Notes: generated by a model from the letters alone, not told the origin. Shown: positions 16,434 to 23,542, numbered from the stretch's first letter. The stretch: 49,114 nucleotides of DNA from Paenibacillus marchantiophytorum (GCF_014640555.1 NZ_BMHE01000051.1:1-49114), one strand, 5' to 3'. A program made the numbers and translations.

Positions 16434-17153
16434 ATGATCAATGCCTATCCACCAATCACAGCGATAAGCAGCTATCAGACCCATAAGGATTATTACCGTG
16501 TCAGCGCCGTCCGGGCGACCTCCGGTGGGAAATCAACCACCATAAGGGAATCTCTGAACATGCCCTTCGAGGGACTGCCTTACAAGCAATTCGCCCAGAA
16601 AGCCGCCAAAGGGGTGGCCGGATTTGTTCAATCCGCCCAAGTGGTCAAACAGTCCGCACAATCCTTAATGAACGCTCGCCTATCCGCGGCTGCTTTCCCA
16701 GCTACTTCCAACCTTGCAGATGCCGATAGCGAAGCTATCCTAGAGCCTATCCGTCAATTTGTTGATACTTATAATGAATTTCAAAATAGCTTAAAGAGTT
16801 CACCTGAATACTTGAACCGTTCATTGCTGAACGGCTTTGAGCAAGCGGCTAAGCCTTATTCTTTGCAAGAGATCGGCATTACCAAGCTCGATGACGGCAC
16901 CTTGCAGCTGGCGGAAGATGAGCTGCATAATCAGCTTATTAGCCCGTCAGGATCACTGCGCAGAAGCCTAGGCAGCATGACGAGCTTCGCAGCGTCCTTA
17001 GCGAACTCACTTGGCCAGCTGCAGCAGTTGCCTTCCGAGTCTCTCTTTCAGCTCTCCAGCTCGCCGCTGAAGCCCTACGGGCAATATCGCGCGCAGCTGC
17101 AGGCGTACTTGCCGGTACCGATGAGCGGATTGCTGCTCGACGCTCAGATGTAA
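16434..17153 (+). CDS. FliD-like orphan protein
   Basis: A 239-residue protein without a recognised name. Residues ~108-165 (IRQFVDTYNEFQNSLKSSPE, then LQEIGITKLDDGTLQLAEDE) resemble the C-terminal region of the flagellar cap protein FliD (FVDAYN and IGI-DGTL-LDE motifs) and hook-associated proteins. The flanking helices are Ala/Ser/Gln/Leu-rich. No signal peptide or D2-D3 region of a true FliD is present, and no flagellar gene is adjacent. GAGGTG lies 8 bases before ATG 16434. It may be a small filament- or cap-like structural protein or a divergent relative; single gene, closed by the hairpin at 17161. Confidence 0.65.
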   Translation: MINAYPPITAISSYQTHKDYYRVSAVRATSGGKSTTIRESLNMPFEGLPYKQFAQKAAKGVAGFVQSAQVVKQSAQSLMNARLSAAAFPATSNLADADSEAILEPIRQFVDTYNEFQNSLKSSPEYLNRSLLNGFEQAAKPYSLQEIGITKLDDGTLQLAEDELHNQLISPSGSLRRSLGSMTSFAASLANSLGQLQQLPSESLFQLSSSPLKPYGQYRAQLQAYLPVPMSGLLLDAQM

Positions 17154-17160
17154 ACCAAAT

Positions 17161-17210
17161 AACGGCCCTCGCGATGCTCATGCGCCTGCATGCTCACCTC
17201 GAGGGCCGTT
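17161..17210. terminator. Hairpin between convergent genes
   Basis: AACGGCCCTCG and CGAGGGCCGTT pair perfectly around a 28-base loop, between the FliD-like gene (+) and lepB (-). The following T content is modest on both strands, so it may act bidirectionally. Confidence 0.6.
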
Positions 17211-17215
17211 TGCTG

Positions 17216-17764
17216 TTAAAATAACTTTTTGCCTAAAACATGATCCAGTGGAACAAAGCCGATCACACGGCTATCCATGCTGTTATTGCGATTATCTCCC
17301 ATCACAAAAACATGATCATCCGGGACTTTCCATTGCTTGTTGCCGTTTGCCCGCATAGCCTCATTGATATAGGGCTCATCGAGAAGTTGCCCATTGCGAT
17401 ACATTTTATCATCTTTGAGCTCTAATTGATCTCCCGGCTTGCCAATTATGCGTTTGATCCAGACATGATTGTCATCGCCTTTGGTGAACAAACTAAGCAG
17501 CGGACTGTCGAGCAAATCGTTCTTGAACGTGCGTTTCATGTCAACACGCGAATCGATGATGACAATATCACCATAGTTGGGTTCATAATTAAACGTATGA
17601 GACAGCTTAGACACGTACACGCGCTGAGTGTCATGCAGCGTAGGGTCCATCGAATGACCCATAACCTTCGTGGATTGGAACACAAACACACCAAGAAACA
17701 CGACTAGCACAAACGAAATGGCAATGGAACCGAACCAGCTCCAGATTTGCTTTAATAAATTCAT
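17216..17764 (-). CDS. lepB: Signal peptidase I
   Basis: Membrane-bound serine protease that removes signal peptides from exported proteins. One N-terminal transmembrane helix (IAISFVLVVFLGVFVFQS, ~14-31) is followed by the catalytic Ser38 in MGHSMDPTL, the general-base Lys104 in VWIKRIIGKPGD and the box E motif MGDNRNNSMDSR. At 182 residues it is a typical prokaryote-type Firmicute SPase. ATG 17764 with AAGGAG upstream. It lies 32 bases downstream of liaR and could be read with the lia operon, which would link secretion capacity to envelope stress (inference). Confidence 0.95.
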   Translation of the reverse strand: MNLLKQIWSWFGSIAISFVLVVFLGVFVFQSTKVMGHSMDPTLHDTQRVYVSKLSHTFNYEPNYGDIVIIDSRVDMKRTFKNDLLDSPLLSLFTKGDDNHVWIKRIIGKPGDQLELKDDKMYRNGQLLDEPYINEAMRANGNKQWKVPDDHVFVMGDNRNNSMDSRVIGFVPLDHVLGKKLF

Positions 17765-17796
17765 CCTTATCGCTCCTTGTAACTTAGCTGCTACTG

Positions 17797-18444
17797 CTAC
17801 TCTGCCAACCCATGCTTAAATGCGTAAATCGCCGCTTGCGTGCGATCTTCAACACCTAATTTGGCAAGTACATTCGTAACGTGAAATTTCACGGTCTTCA
17901 CACCAATGAACAAATCGTCCGCCAACTCTTGGTTCGACTTGCCCTTCGCAATCAACCGCAGCACTTCCATCTCGCGATCCGTCAATTCCTCATGCGGCGC
18001 CGCGACAGGCTTTGGCTGGCGAAACCGATTCATGATCTTGGAGGCCACTTGCGACTCCAGAATCGACTGCCCCTTGGCGGCCGCTCTGATCGCTTGCGCG
18101 ATCTCAGAAGCGCGTGACGTTTTGAGCAAATAGCTGAAAGCTCCTGCTTCTATGACTGGATACATTTTCTCATCATCCAGGAAGCTCGTCAACACGATGA
18201 CTTTGCAATCCGGGTACAATTGCAGCAGCTTCCTCGTCGTTTCAATCCCGTCCATGCCTTCCATAACTAGATCCATCAGTACGACATCAGGTCGATATTC
18301 CTGAGCAAGCCGAATGCCGTCATGGCCATTGCTTGCCTCTCCGACCACTTCAATGCCATCCTCTGTTCCTAATACGGCTGCGAGTCCGATTCTTACCATT
18401 TCATGGTCATCGACAAGCAAAACTTTAATCAAAGCGTCGTCCAT
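17797..18444 (-). CDS. liaR: LiaR/VraR-type response regulator (NarL/FixJ family)
   Basis: DNA-binding output of the LiaSR two-component system that senses cell-wall stress. The receiver domain (~1-125) has VLLVDDHEMVR with the acidic pair, the phospho-acceptor Asp in VVLMDLVMEGMDG, the Thr/Ser switch VLTSF and Lys of SYLLKTS. The C-terminal LuxR HTH reads LTDREMEVLRLIAKGKSNQ and TVKFHVTNVLAKLGV. 215 residues is normal. GAGGAG lies 8 bases before ATG 18444. Order liaI-liaH-liaF-liaS-liaR on this strand matches the Bacillus operon. Confidence 0.9.
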   Translation of the reverse strand: MDDALIKVLLVDDHEMVRIGLAAVLGTEDGIEVVGEASNGHDGIRLAQEYRPDVVLMDLVMEGMDGIETTRKLLQLYPDCKVIVLTSFLDDEKMYPVIEAGAFSYLLKTSRASEIAQAIRAAAKGQSILESQVASKIMNRFRQPKPVAAPHEELTDREMEVLRLIAKGKSNQELADDLFIGVKTVKFHVTNVLAKLGVEDRTQAAIYAFKHGLAE

Positions 18445-18486
18445 TTGCTTCTCCTCTCACTCCACAATGATTTCTTGACTCCTCAG

Positions 18487-19569
18487 CTAGCCTTCAACAA
18501 CAAGTTCAGAAGCAAGTATAGGCACCCTGATTTCTATCCGTGTTCCACGATCCGGTGCCGTAATAATGTCTACGGAGCCGCCAATTTCGTTGACCCGCTC
18601 CTTCATCGATACGATGCCATAAGAAGTGAGCTTCTTCGCATCCAGTTCAAAGCCGACGCCATCATCACGAATTGCCAGACGAACACCGTCCGGACGATGC
18701 AGCAGCTTCACTTCCAGCTTGTTCGCTTTGGAATGACGCAGTGCATTCGAGAGAGCCTCCTGCACAATCCGGAATAAATGATCTTCAATTCCTTTATTTA
18801 AACGAATTTCTTCGTCCATATCCCACGTGATCGCCATCGGGACCTTCGCAGCGAGCTCCTTCAGCAGCTCCACAAGCCCTTCTGACAGCCGTTTGCCTTC
18901 CAGATGAATCGGTCTTAGATGGAGCAGCAAAGCCCTCATCTCGGACTGCGCCACAGAGGCCATTTCCTCAATCAAATGGATTTGGCGCTTGGCCTTCTCG
19001 AAATCCTTGTCCAACGTCCGCCCAACCGCCGTTGCCGTCATCGAGATCGCAAACAACTGCTGGCTCACCGCATCATGAAGCTCCCGCGCCAACCGCTGCC
19101 GCTCTTCAATAACCGCGGATAATTTGGCCTTCTCTGCGAGCTCGGCATTATCGTTGGACAATCGCTGCAAGGAAGTAACCTGTTCTTCCCAGCGCTTCAT
19201 AATCCGCCCCAATTGCTCGCTGAGACGACCGATTTCATCTTCCCCATATTCGAAGCCTTCACGGGAAAATGTGCCTTTTTCCAATAGAATCATCGTTTCC
19301 ATCATCGGCTCAAGCCGCCTTGTTATGCGACTGCTATTCCAATAGCCATAGCCTGCTCCTATGCTGCCGATGATCAAGATCGCCATAAAGGTAAACTTCA
19401 CGCCTTCCTGCCAGTTCGCAAACGGCACGATCAAATTGCGTGATTGCAAAAAATAAATAATAGCGCCTAAGACAAAGAAACTAAAGATGATTGATTCAGC
19501 CATACTGCGCCATATCATGTTGGTTAATCGCCGTTTATAGCCGTCCAATAGGTACTGAACCTCCTCCAC
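18487..19569 (-). CDS. liaS: LiaS/VraS-type sensor histidine kinase
   Basis: Membrane sensor kinase of the HisKA_3/NarX class. Two transmembrane helices (~25-45 IIFSFFVLGAIIYFL and ~57-75 FTFMAILIIGSIGAGYGYW) flank a very short extracellular loop, the 'intramembrane-sensing' layout of LiaS. A HAMP-like linker follows, then the phosphorylated His in RLARELHDAVSQQLFA (~165) and the ATPase motifs IVQEALSNALRHS (N box), IRDDGVGFEL and YGIVSMKERV. It is inhibited by LiaF in Bacillus. The GTG start at 19569 lacks a ribosome site; a TTG at 19548, behind GGAGGAGG, is a plausible alternative that drops 7 residues. Confidence 0.9.
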   Translation of the reverse strand: MEEVQYLLDGYKRRLTNMIWRSMAESIIFSFFVLGAIIYFLQSRNLIVPFANWQEGVKFTFMAILIIGSIGAGYGYWNSSRITRRLEPMMETMILLEKGTFSREGFEYGEDEIGRLSEQLGRIMKRWEEQVTSLQRLSNDNAELAEKAKLSAVIEERQRLARELHDAVSQQLFAISMTATAVGRTLDKDFEKAKRQIHLIEEMASVAQSEMRALLLHLRPIHLEGKRLSEGLVELLKELAAKVPMAITWDMDEEIRLNKGIEDHLFRIVQEALSNALRHSKANKLEVKLLHRPDGVRLAIRDDGVGFELDAKKLTSYGIVSMKERVNEIGGSVDIITAPDRGTRIEIRVPILASELVVEG

Positions 19570-19573
19570 TACG

Positions 19574-20236
19574 TTACATTACTTTAATCTTGATATCTCC
19601 TACGATGTAAGAAAGAACTAGTTTCACACGATGATCACAGTGCTCATAGTTGGGTGATTGCCATGTTAATTTGTTCATTACGCCGGATTCCTTCTCATTG
19701 GCCACCTGAATTTGTCCAAAGGTCACGGAAGTAGCTACGGAGACACCGATATCATCAGGCACTTTAATGTCCACATCACCGACGACCCCTTGTAGAATCA
19801 GCGTGGTTTCTTTTTGTTCCAGGATCGCAAGGGAGAGATCAATATACGTTTCACCGATAATGTACCAGGTCGAGCTGTTGCGCAAAATCCACGGCTCGCG
19901 GCCCAAGCGGACGCTGTCCATCAGCTTTTGCTTTTGAATATACGTATCGTCCTTGTGCACTTGTTTCGATCGTATAAAAAACAGGCCTAGTGAAATTAAA
20001 ACAATAGAAAACACAATTGTAATGTGATCTCCGAATAAGATGACCGCCCCGATGCCGATCAACACATAGCCCTTGCGTTCTTTACGTGAACGAACCCGAT
20101 GAATACCAAGCAAGACGAGGATAATCGCAAGAATGGGGAAAAAGCCTATCGTATGATCTAGAAGCAAAAAAAGACCGGCTCCAATCAGCACAAGTGCTGT
20201 ATTCCGGCTGCGGTTGTTTTTGGTTTCTTCGCCCAT
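19574..20236 (-). CDS. liaF: LiaF-type membrane inhibitor of LiaRS
   Basis: A 220-residue protein with four predicted transmembrane segments in the first ~90 residues (ALVLIGAGLFLLLDHTIGFF, ILAIILVLLGI, YVLIGIGAVILFG, IVFSIVLISLGLFFI) and a C-terminal beta-rich domain (~130-220: IGETYIDLSLAILEQ, GVVGDVDIKVPDDIGVSV, SYIVGDIKIKV), the classic LiaF architecture. In Bacillus LiaF keeps LiaS silent until the envelope is damaged by bacitracin-like antibiotics. GAGGAGG lies 7 bases before ATG 20236. Only 4 bases separate it from liaS, so they are translationally linked. Confidence 0.88.
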   Translation of the reverse strand: MGEETKNNRSRNTALVLIGAGLFLLLDHTIGFFPILAIILVLLGIHRVRSRKERKGYVLIGIGAVILFGDHITIVFSIVLISLGLFFIRSKQVHKDDTYIQKQKLMDSVRLGREPWILRNSSTWYIIGETYIDLSLAILEQKETTLILQGVVGDVDIKVPDDIGVSVATSVTFGQIQVANEKESGVMNKLTWQSPNYEHCDHRVKLVLSYIVGDIKIKVM

Positions 20237-20402
20237 CGCTGCACCTCCTCTGGCTGCCTAATTTAAGTAGTTGATATAGAACCCTAGCATACCATAAGAA
20301 TGGACGACCTCCAAGATGCAAATCCTTGATCGGCAAGGCTTTTTCGTGAATCTTGAAGGTCACGCCGTGCGCCGTGTCTCCGGCGCTGACGATGATTCGC
20401 GG

Positions 20403-21047
20403 CTATTTCTTGCCGCTCGAGTCCTTCTCATCGCTGAAGCTCTGATGCTGCCAATCCTGCTTGAGCTTGCCGCGCAGCGAGCGCAGCTCCTGCTGGAGAT
20501 TGCCGCCGGCTTCCTTCAGCGTCTCACGCGACAGGCGGCCCGCGACGCGGAGGCCCTGCAGCGCTTCCCGGCCGAGCTCGCGGCCGGTCACTTCGAGCTC
20601 GCGCCATGTGTCGCGAGCCTCCTTCGGCGGCAGCCCGCCTTCCGGCTGCCGTTCACCTGCTGCGTGCCCGGCACGCAGCCCGCGCAATTCATCCGCAAGC
20701 GCCAGGCACAAGTCCTGGCTGCTTGCGTATTGCGCGCGGAACTGCTCGCTAGCGGCTTCCTCGCGCAGCTTCTCTTGCAGTGCCATCCGCGCGAGGTCCT
20801 CTTCGCCGGCGCGCATCGCCAGCTCGGCTTGCTCGCTCCGCAGCTGCGCCATCTCCTCGGCGTTCACACATAGCCGTCTCAGCTCTATCGTATGCTGCAG
20901 CGCCTCCTCATAGCGCTGCTCCAGCGCCTTGATCCCGCGCTGCCCCGATTCTGAGGCGCTGCCTCCCCGCTCATGCTTATCCAGCTTGCATGCAGCATCT
21001 TGCCAGGCCGTCTCAGCCATTTTACCAATCCGATTCAATATGCTCAT
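20403..21047 (-). CDS. PspA/IM30-family protein, LiaH-like
   Basis: Cytoplasmic coiled-coil protein of 214 residues at the liaH position. The N-terminal helix SILNRIGKMAETAW and the family-like LRSEQAELAMRAGEEDLARM support the PspA/IM30 fold, which forms rings protecting damaged membranes. It is shorter and much more Arg/Glu/Ala/Gly-rich than typical LiaH/PspA (225 or more residues), with a Gly/Pro break near 140 (RQPEGGLPPKEARD) and a tail rich in Lys/Ser. The DNA is strikingly more G+C-rich than both neighbours. GGAGG about 10 bases before ATG 21047. Function as a phage-shock-like membrane stabiliser is inferred from position and motif. Confidence 0.75.
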   Translation of the reverse strand: MSILNRIGKMAETAWQDAACKLDKHERGGSASESGQRGIKALEQRYEEALQHTIELRRLCVNAEEMAQLRSEQAELAMRAGEEDLARMALQEKLREEAASEQFRAQYASSQDLCLALADELRGLRAGHAAGERQPEGGLPPKEARDTWRELEVTGRELGREALQGLRVAGRLSRETLKEAGGNLQQELRSLRGKLKQDWQHQSFSDEKDSSGKK

Positions 21048-21075
21048 TATGCCACACCTCCTATTTTCTCATCGA

Positions 21076-21372
21076 TTAAAATTCATGATTAGACGAAACA
21101 TCCTGTTTCTTCAGCATGCGGAAGCCATAAACCAACATCCACACAGCCAAACCGAGAATCAGGAGTCCAGACAATTTGAACGTCAAGATCAAAGCGCCTA
21201 TGCCAAAAATCAACCATCCTATTTTCTTGTCATTCTTTATGCCGACATAGCCCAGCACCACCATGGACACCGGAACCAGCCATCCCATTAAATGACCAAA
21301 TTGATGTAAACAAATCAGTAACCCTACTGTAATAAAAAGCAATGCAATACTTTTTGATCGATCCAACCTCAT
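21076..21372 (-). CDS. LiaI-like small membrane protein
   Basis: A ~98-residue protein with about four hydrophobic segments (ALLFITVGLLICL, WLVPVSMVVLGYVG, IGWLIFGIGALILTF, LLILGLAVWMLVYGF), fitting the LiaI/LiaF-like transmembrane region that anchors LiaH at the membrane. I favour ATG 21372, behind AAGGGCGG, over the in-frame ATG 21402, which would sit at the predicted transcription start. First gene of the lia operon, 28 bases before the PspA-like gene. Confidence 0.7.
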   Translation of the reverse strand: MRLDRSKSIALLFITVGLLICLHQFGHLMGWLVPVSMVVLGYVGIKNDKKIGWLIFGIGALILTFKLSGLLILGLAVWMLVYGFRMLKKQDVSSNHEF

Positions 21373-21460
21373 CTTGCCAACCGCCCTTCGTGTTTGCTTC
21401 ATGTCTTCATTCTAGCTGAAACAAGTACCGCTCAAAACGGACTCGCGACTGTTTTGTTCC

Positions 21461-21474
21461 TAGACCTAAGTCCA
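21461..21474 (-). promoter_or_regulatory. Candidate LiaR operator upstream of the lia operon
   Basis: The 14-base near-palindrome TGGACTTAGGTCTA (minus reading; 10 of 14 symmetric, the rest transitions) lies about 45 bases above the likely -10 (TAGAAT, 21409-21414). This is where a NarL-type activator such as LiaR would be expected to bind. Site assignment is inferred from position and symmetry only. Confidence 0.35.
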
Positions 21475-21485
21475 GTATGGATTTG

Positions 21486-21506
21486 CGACCAACCATATTT
21501 TGGTCG
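21486..21506. promoter_or_regulatory. Perfect inverted repeat between divergent promoters
   Basis: CGACCAA, 7 bases, TTGGTCG: a perfect 7-bp dyad placed directly before the -35 region of the riboswitch gene and above the lia promoter. It could be an operator for either side; the protein is unknown. Confidence 0.45.
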
Positions 21507-21536
21507 TTGTTCCGCCTGAATGTTCGATGGTAAACT
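21507..21536 (+). promoter_or_regulatory. Promoter of the riboswitch-controlled 3D-domain gene
   Basis: TTGTTC (21507-21512), an 18-base spacer and TAAACT (21531-21536) give a sigma-A-like promoter whose start point would fall at about 21543, exactly where the riboswitch begins. Confidence 0.5.
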
Positions 21537-21542
21537 ATTTAA

Positions 21543-21669
21543 AGCCGAGTCCGGTGCACAGACAAAGTGCCGGTACGGGGGACGATTTACTTGGGGTGAA
21601 TATTTGCTCTTTCGCGGAGCAGACTAGGGAGAACCTTCTTCCCGAACCCGTCAACTAACCTCGAAGGCT
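21543..21669 (+). promoter_or_regulatory. c-di-AMP riboswitch (ydaO/yuaA type)
   Basis: The leader carries the conserved ydaO blocks: CCGAGTCCGG, ACGGGGGACGATTT, TTGGGGTGAAT, TAGGGAGAACC and CCCGAACCCGTCAACTAACC, ending CTCGAAGGCT. The first AGCC (21543-21546) can pair with the final GGCT (21666-21669) as stem P1. This RNA class binds c-di-AMP and normally turns expression off when ligand is high; it commonly precedes cell-wall hydrolase and potassium-transport genes. Here it lies just before a secreted 3D-domain protein. Confidence 0.9.
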
Positions 21670-21688
21670 CATGAAGGAGGCTCACCAA

Positions 21689-22480
21689 TTGAATAAGCTT
21701 ACAAAAGGGTTAACTAGCCTTGCTGTGTCTTTAACAGTCTTGGCAGGAGGCTTTCTTTCCCCATTTTCCGCCCATGCGGCCGAGATGGATGTGAAAGTGC
21801 AAGTCAATGATGATCTGGTCCAATTTCCGGATGCACAGCCCTATCTGGATGGCAATCATGCCACGCAAGTACCCGTGCGTTTCGTAACAGAGAAATTAGG
21901 TTATGACGTGCAATGGCACAAAGAAGGCAATCAAATCAAAGTCGTACTGAACAATGACAAGCACACCATCACTTTGGTTTCGGGTCAAAAAGAAGCTGAA
22001 ATCGATAATAACACCGTCATGATGGATACCCATGCTGAATTCCAAGATGGCCGCGTTTATGTGCCTCTTCGTTTTCTTAGCAATGCTTCCGACATACCCG
22101 TTCAGTGGGACGCTAGCAGCAATATAGCGATACTTAGCAAGGATGGCAATAACCATGCACCCGATTATGAACTCTTTCAATCGACGGTCTATTCCGCAGA
22201 TCCGGCTGAAAATGGCGGATATGCAGCTCTAGATTTTCTCGGCAATCCTCTTTCCGTTGGAACTGTAGCTGTTGATCCATCTGTAATCCCGCTTGGATCA
22301 AAGCTCTATATAGAAGGTTATACCTTCAATGGGTTACCAGCAGGCGGCATGTATGCCTACGCAACAGATACTGGCGGTTCTGTTAAAGGAAAGCACTTGG
22401 ATATCTTTGTTCCTGGTTCCCAGACGACATTAAGAAAATTCGGCATCCAAACCATTAAAGTATATAAATTATCAAATTAA
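21689..22480 (+). CDS. Secreted stalk-domain / 3D-domain cell-wall protein
   Basis: A 263-residue exported protein. A signal peptide (LTSLAVSLTVLAGGFLSPFSAHAA, given here as two parts: LTSLAVSLTVLAGG and FLSPFSAHAA) ends near residue 30. A 'copper amine oxidase N-terminal' (stalk) domain with VPVRFVTEKLGYDVQW and VYVPLRFLSNA follows, then a C-terminal 3D domain whose three Asp motif is seen in YATDTGGSVKGKHLDIFV. 3D domains occur in lytic transglycosylase-like enzymes that remodel peptidoglycan. The start is TTG 21689: GGAGG lies 8 bases before it, whereas the upstream in-frame ATG 21671 precedes that ribosome site. The c-di-AMP riboswitch upstream fits the control of cell-wall enzymes. Confidence 0.88.
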   Translation: MNKLTKGLTSLAVSLTVLAGGFLSPFSAHAAEMDVKVQVNDDLVQFPDAQPYLDGNHATQVPVRFVTEKLGYDVQWHKEGNQIKVVLNNDKHTITLVSGQKEAEIDNNTVMMDTHAEFQDGRVYVPLRFLSNASDIPVQWDASSNIAILSKDGNNHAPDYELFQSTVYSADPAENGGYAALDFLGNPLSVGTVAVDPSVIPLGSKLYIEGYTFNGLPAGGMYAYATDTGGSVKGKHLDIFVPGSQTTLRKFGIQTIKVYKLSN

Positions 22481-22486
22481 ACAAAT

Positions 22487-22534
22487 AAAAAGTTGGATTT
22501 GTGAGATCTTTTTTCACAAAATCCAACTTTTTTT
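22487..22534 (+). terminator. Terminator of the 3D-domain gene
   Basis: AAAAGTTGGATTT...GTGA pairs with TCAC...AAATCCAACTTTT, followed by a T-run on the plus strand just past the stop codon. Confidence 0.85.
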
Positions 22535-22610
22535 ATATATACCACTTGAATTTCTGATAATTCCTAGTATAATACTCGGTATAAGGTTTTAAAAAAAGGA
22601 GCTGTTCAAG

Positions 22611-22937
22611 ATGTTCACCTACAAACACCCCATTGCCCAAACCTGGATTAATGATCATCTTGATCTATACAATTATGCTCTAGCACTAGGAGATACGGAA
22701 TGGCAGCAACAAATCCTCCAAACATTAAAACAATTTGAGCTTCATTTGACTCGTCAATTTGAATTTCAACTATGGCAAATGTTTGATTCCATCAACCGAA
22801 ATATGCTGAAACTATTTCAACAATTAAAAGATCACAAGCAGAACTCCACCGAAGAAGAGCAACTGCGGGAGAAAGTATGGGAGCTAAAGCTGAGACGACT
22901 TGAGATTGTGAAGTTAATTAAAGCAAATAAGGTTTAA
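22611..22937 (+). CDS. Conserved-looking helical hypothetical protein
   Basis: A 108-residue, almost wholly helical protein, rich in Gln, Leu and Lys (EWQQQILQTLKQFELHL, ending LRRLEIVKLIKANKV), without Cys, signal peptide or membrane segment. I do not recognise a family. AAAGGAG about 11 bases before ATG 22611 makes it a credible gene. It stands alone between the 3D-domain gene and the Met-rich gene; there is no clear operon partner. A coiled-coil or adaptor role is only a guess from composition. Confidence 0.65.
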   Translation: MFTYKHPIAQTWINDHLDLYNYALALGDTEWQQQILQTLKQFELHLTRQFEFQLWQMFDSINRNMLKLFQQLKDHKQNSTEEEQLREKVWELKLRRLEIVKLIKANKV

Positions 22938-22994
22938 GAATGTAGGATTGTGTTTAAATAGAAGATTCGGACGGTTAGAAACGAAGGAGAATAT

Positions 22995-23096
22995 GGCATA
23001 CAGAGGACTGCTTTGCCATGAAGTTTAACATTGTGTTCAGCCCCACTGGCATGGTTGGCTGATTACGTTCTAAGGCATGCAGATGACTGCTCTGCC
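22995..23096. repeat. Two imperfect 23-bp repeats able to form hairpins
   Basis: Copies at 22995-23017 and 23074-23096 share GGCATnCAGAnGACTGCT then TGCC with about three differences, spaced 79 bases apart. Each begins GGCA and ends TGCC, so each can fold into a short hairpin. The first overlaps an AAGGAG-ATG and an 11-codon frame (MAYRGLLCHEV) that may be chance. Otherwise 22938-23139 holds no gene I can see. Confidence 0.45.
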
Positions 23097-23139
23097 GATT
23101 GGTTCTCATAAGAATTGGGAGATTCTTATGTCAATCCTT

Positions 23140-23355
23140 TTACATGGAAGTTTGTTTCATTTCACGCATCATATTCATCATCATCGTCATCATTTCATCG
23201 CACTCTTGCATGTTCATCATCATGTTGTCCATATCCATGCTTTCCATCATGTTCATGTCTTTCATTGTGCTCATCATCATTTTCATCGATTTCATACGGC
23301 TCATCATGTCGTCCATACACATATTCATCATCATTTGCATACACATTTTTTCCAT
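23140..23355 (-). CDS. Methionine-rich small protein (34 Met in 71 residues)
   Basis: From ATG 23355, with a strong AGGAGG 8 bases upstream, the frame encodes 71 residues of which 34 are Met (48%), with three Cys (5, 13, 52), no aromatic residue and no signal peptide. The pattern alternates Met clusters (MQMMMNMCM, DMDNMMMNMQ) with single charged residues (D, E, K, R), suggesting a charged, Met-bristled amphipathic helix. Met and Cys side chains bind Cu(I), Ag(I) or, like the signal-recognition-particle M domain, hydrophobic peptides; which applies is unknown. I do not recognise a family. Candidate -10 sequences upstream include TATAGT (about 23394) and CATAATA (23407-23413). Because ATG reads CAT on the other strand, the antisense frame is His-rich, a mirror artefact. 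Confidence 0.75.
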   Translation of the reverse strand: MEKMCMQMMMNMCMDDMMSRMKSMKMMMSTMKDMNMMESMDMDNMMMNMQECDEMMTMMMNMMREMKQTSM

Positions 23356-23502
23356 TTGAATTCCTCCTCTGATTTTTACTCTTCTAAAAATTACTATACT
23401 TTTGACTATTATGCAATCTTTTTCTTGCAATCCCTTCTTCATCTATGCTATTATTTTTAATTACCCTATATTCCTATTAATCTTATCGGTTTATCCTGAA
23501 GT

Positions 23503-23542
23503 AAGGCTGCTCACTAGGTTTATAACCTTTTGAGACAGCCTT
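23503..23542 (-). terminator. Likely terminator of the sigma/anti-sigma operon
   Basis: On the minus strand AAGGCTGTCTCA and TGAGCAGCCTT form an outer stem (one bulge), with an inner AGGTT-AACCT pair; the T-run that follows is weak. Confidence 0.5.

Noticed and set aside
17216..17425. Plus-strand frames opposite lepB
   Set aside because: Shadow frames without ribosome sites; lepB motifs are unambiguous on the other strand.
20316..20913. Two long plus-strand frames opposite the PspA-like gene
   Set aside because: Leu/Arg/Ser-rich artefacts of high GC; the minus frame has the ribosome site and family motifs.
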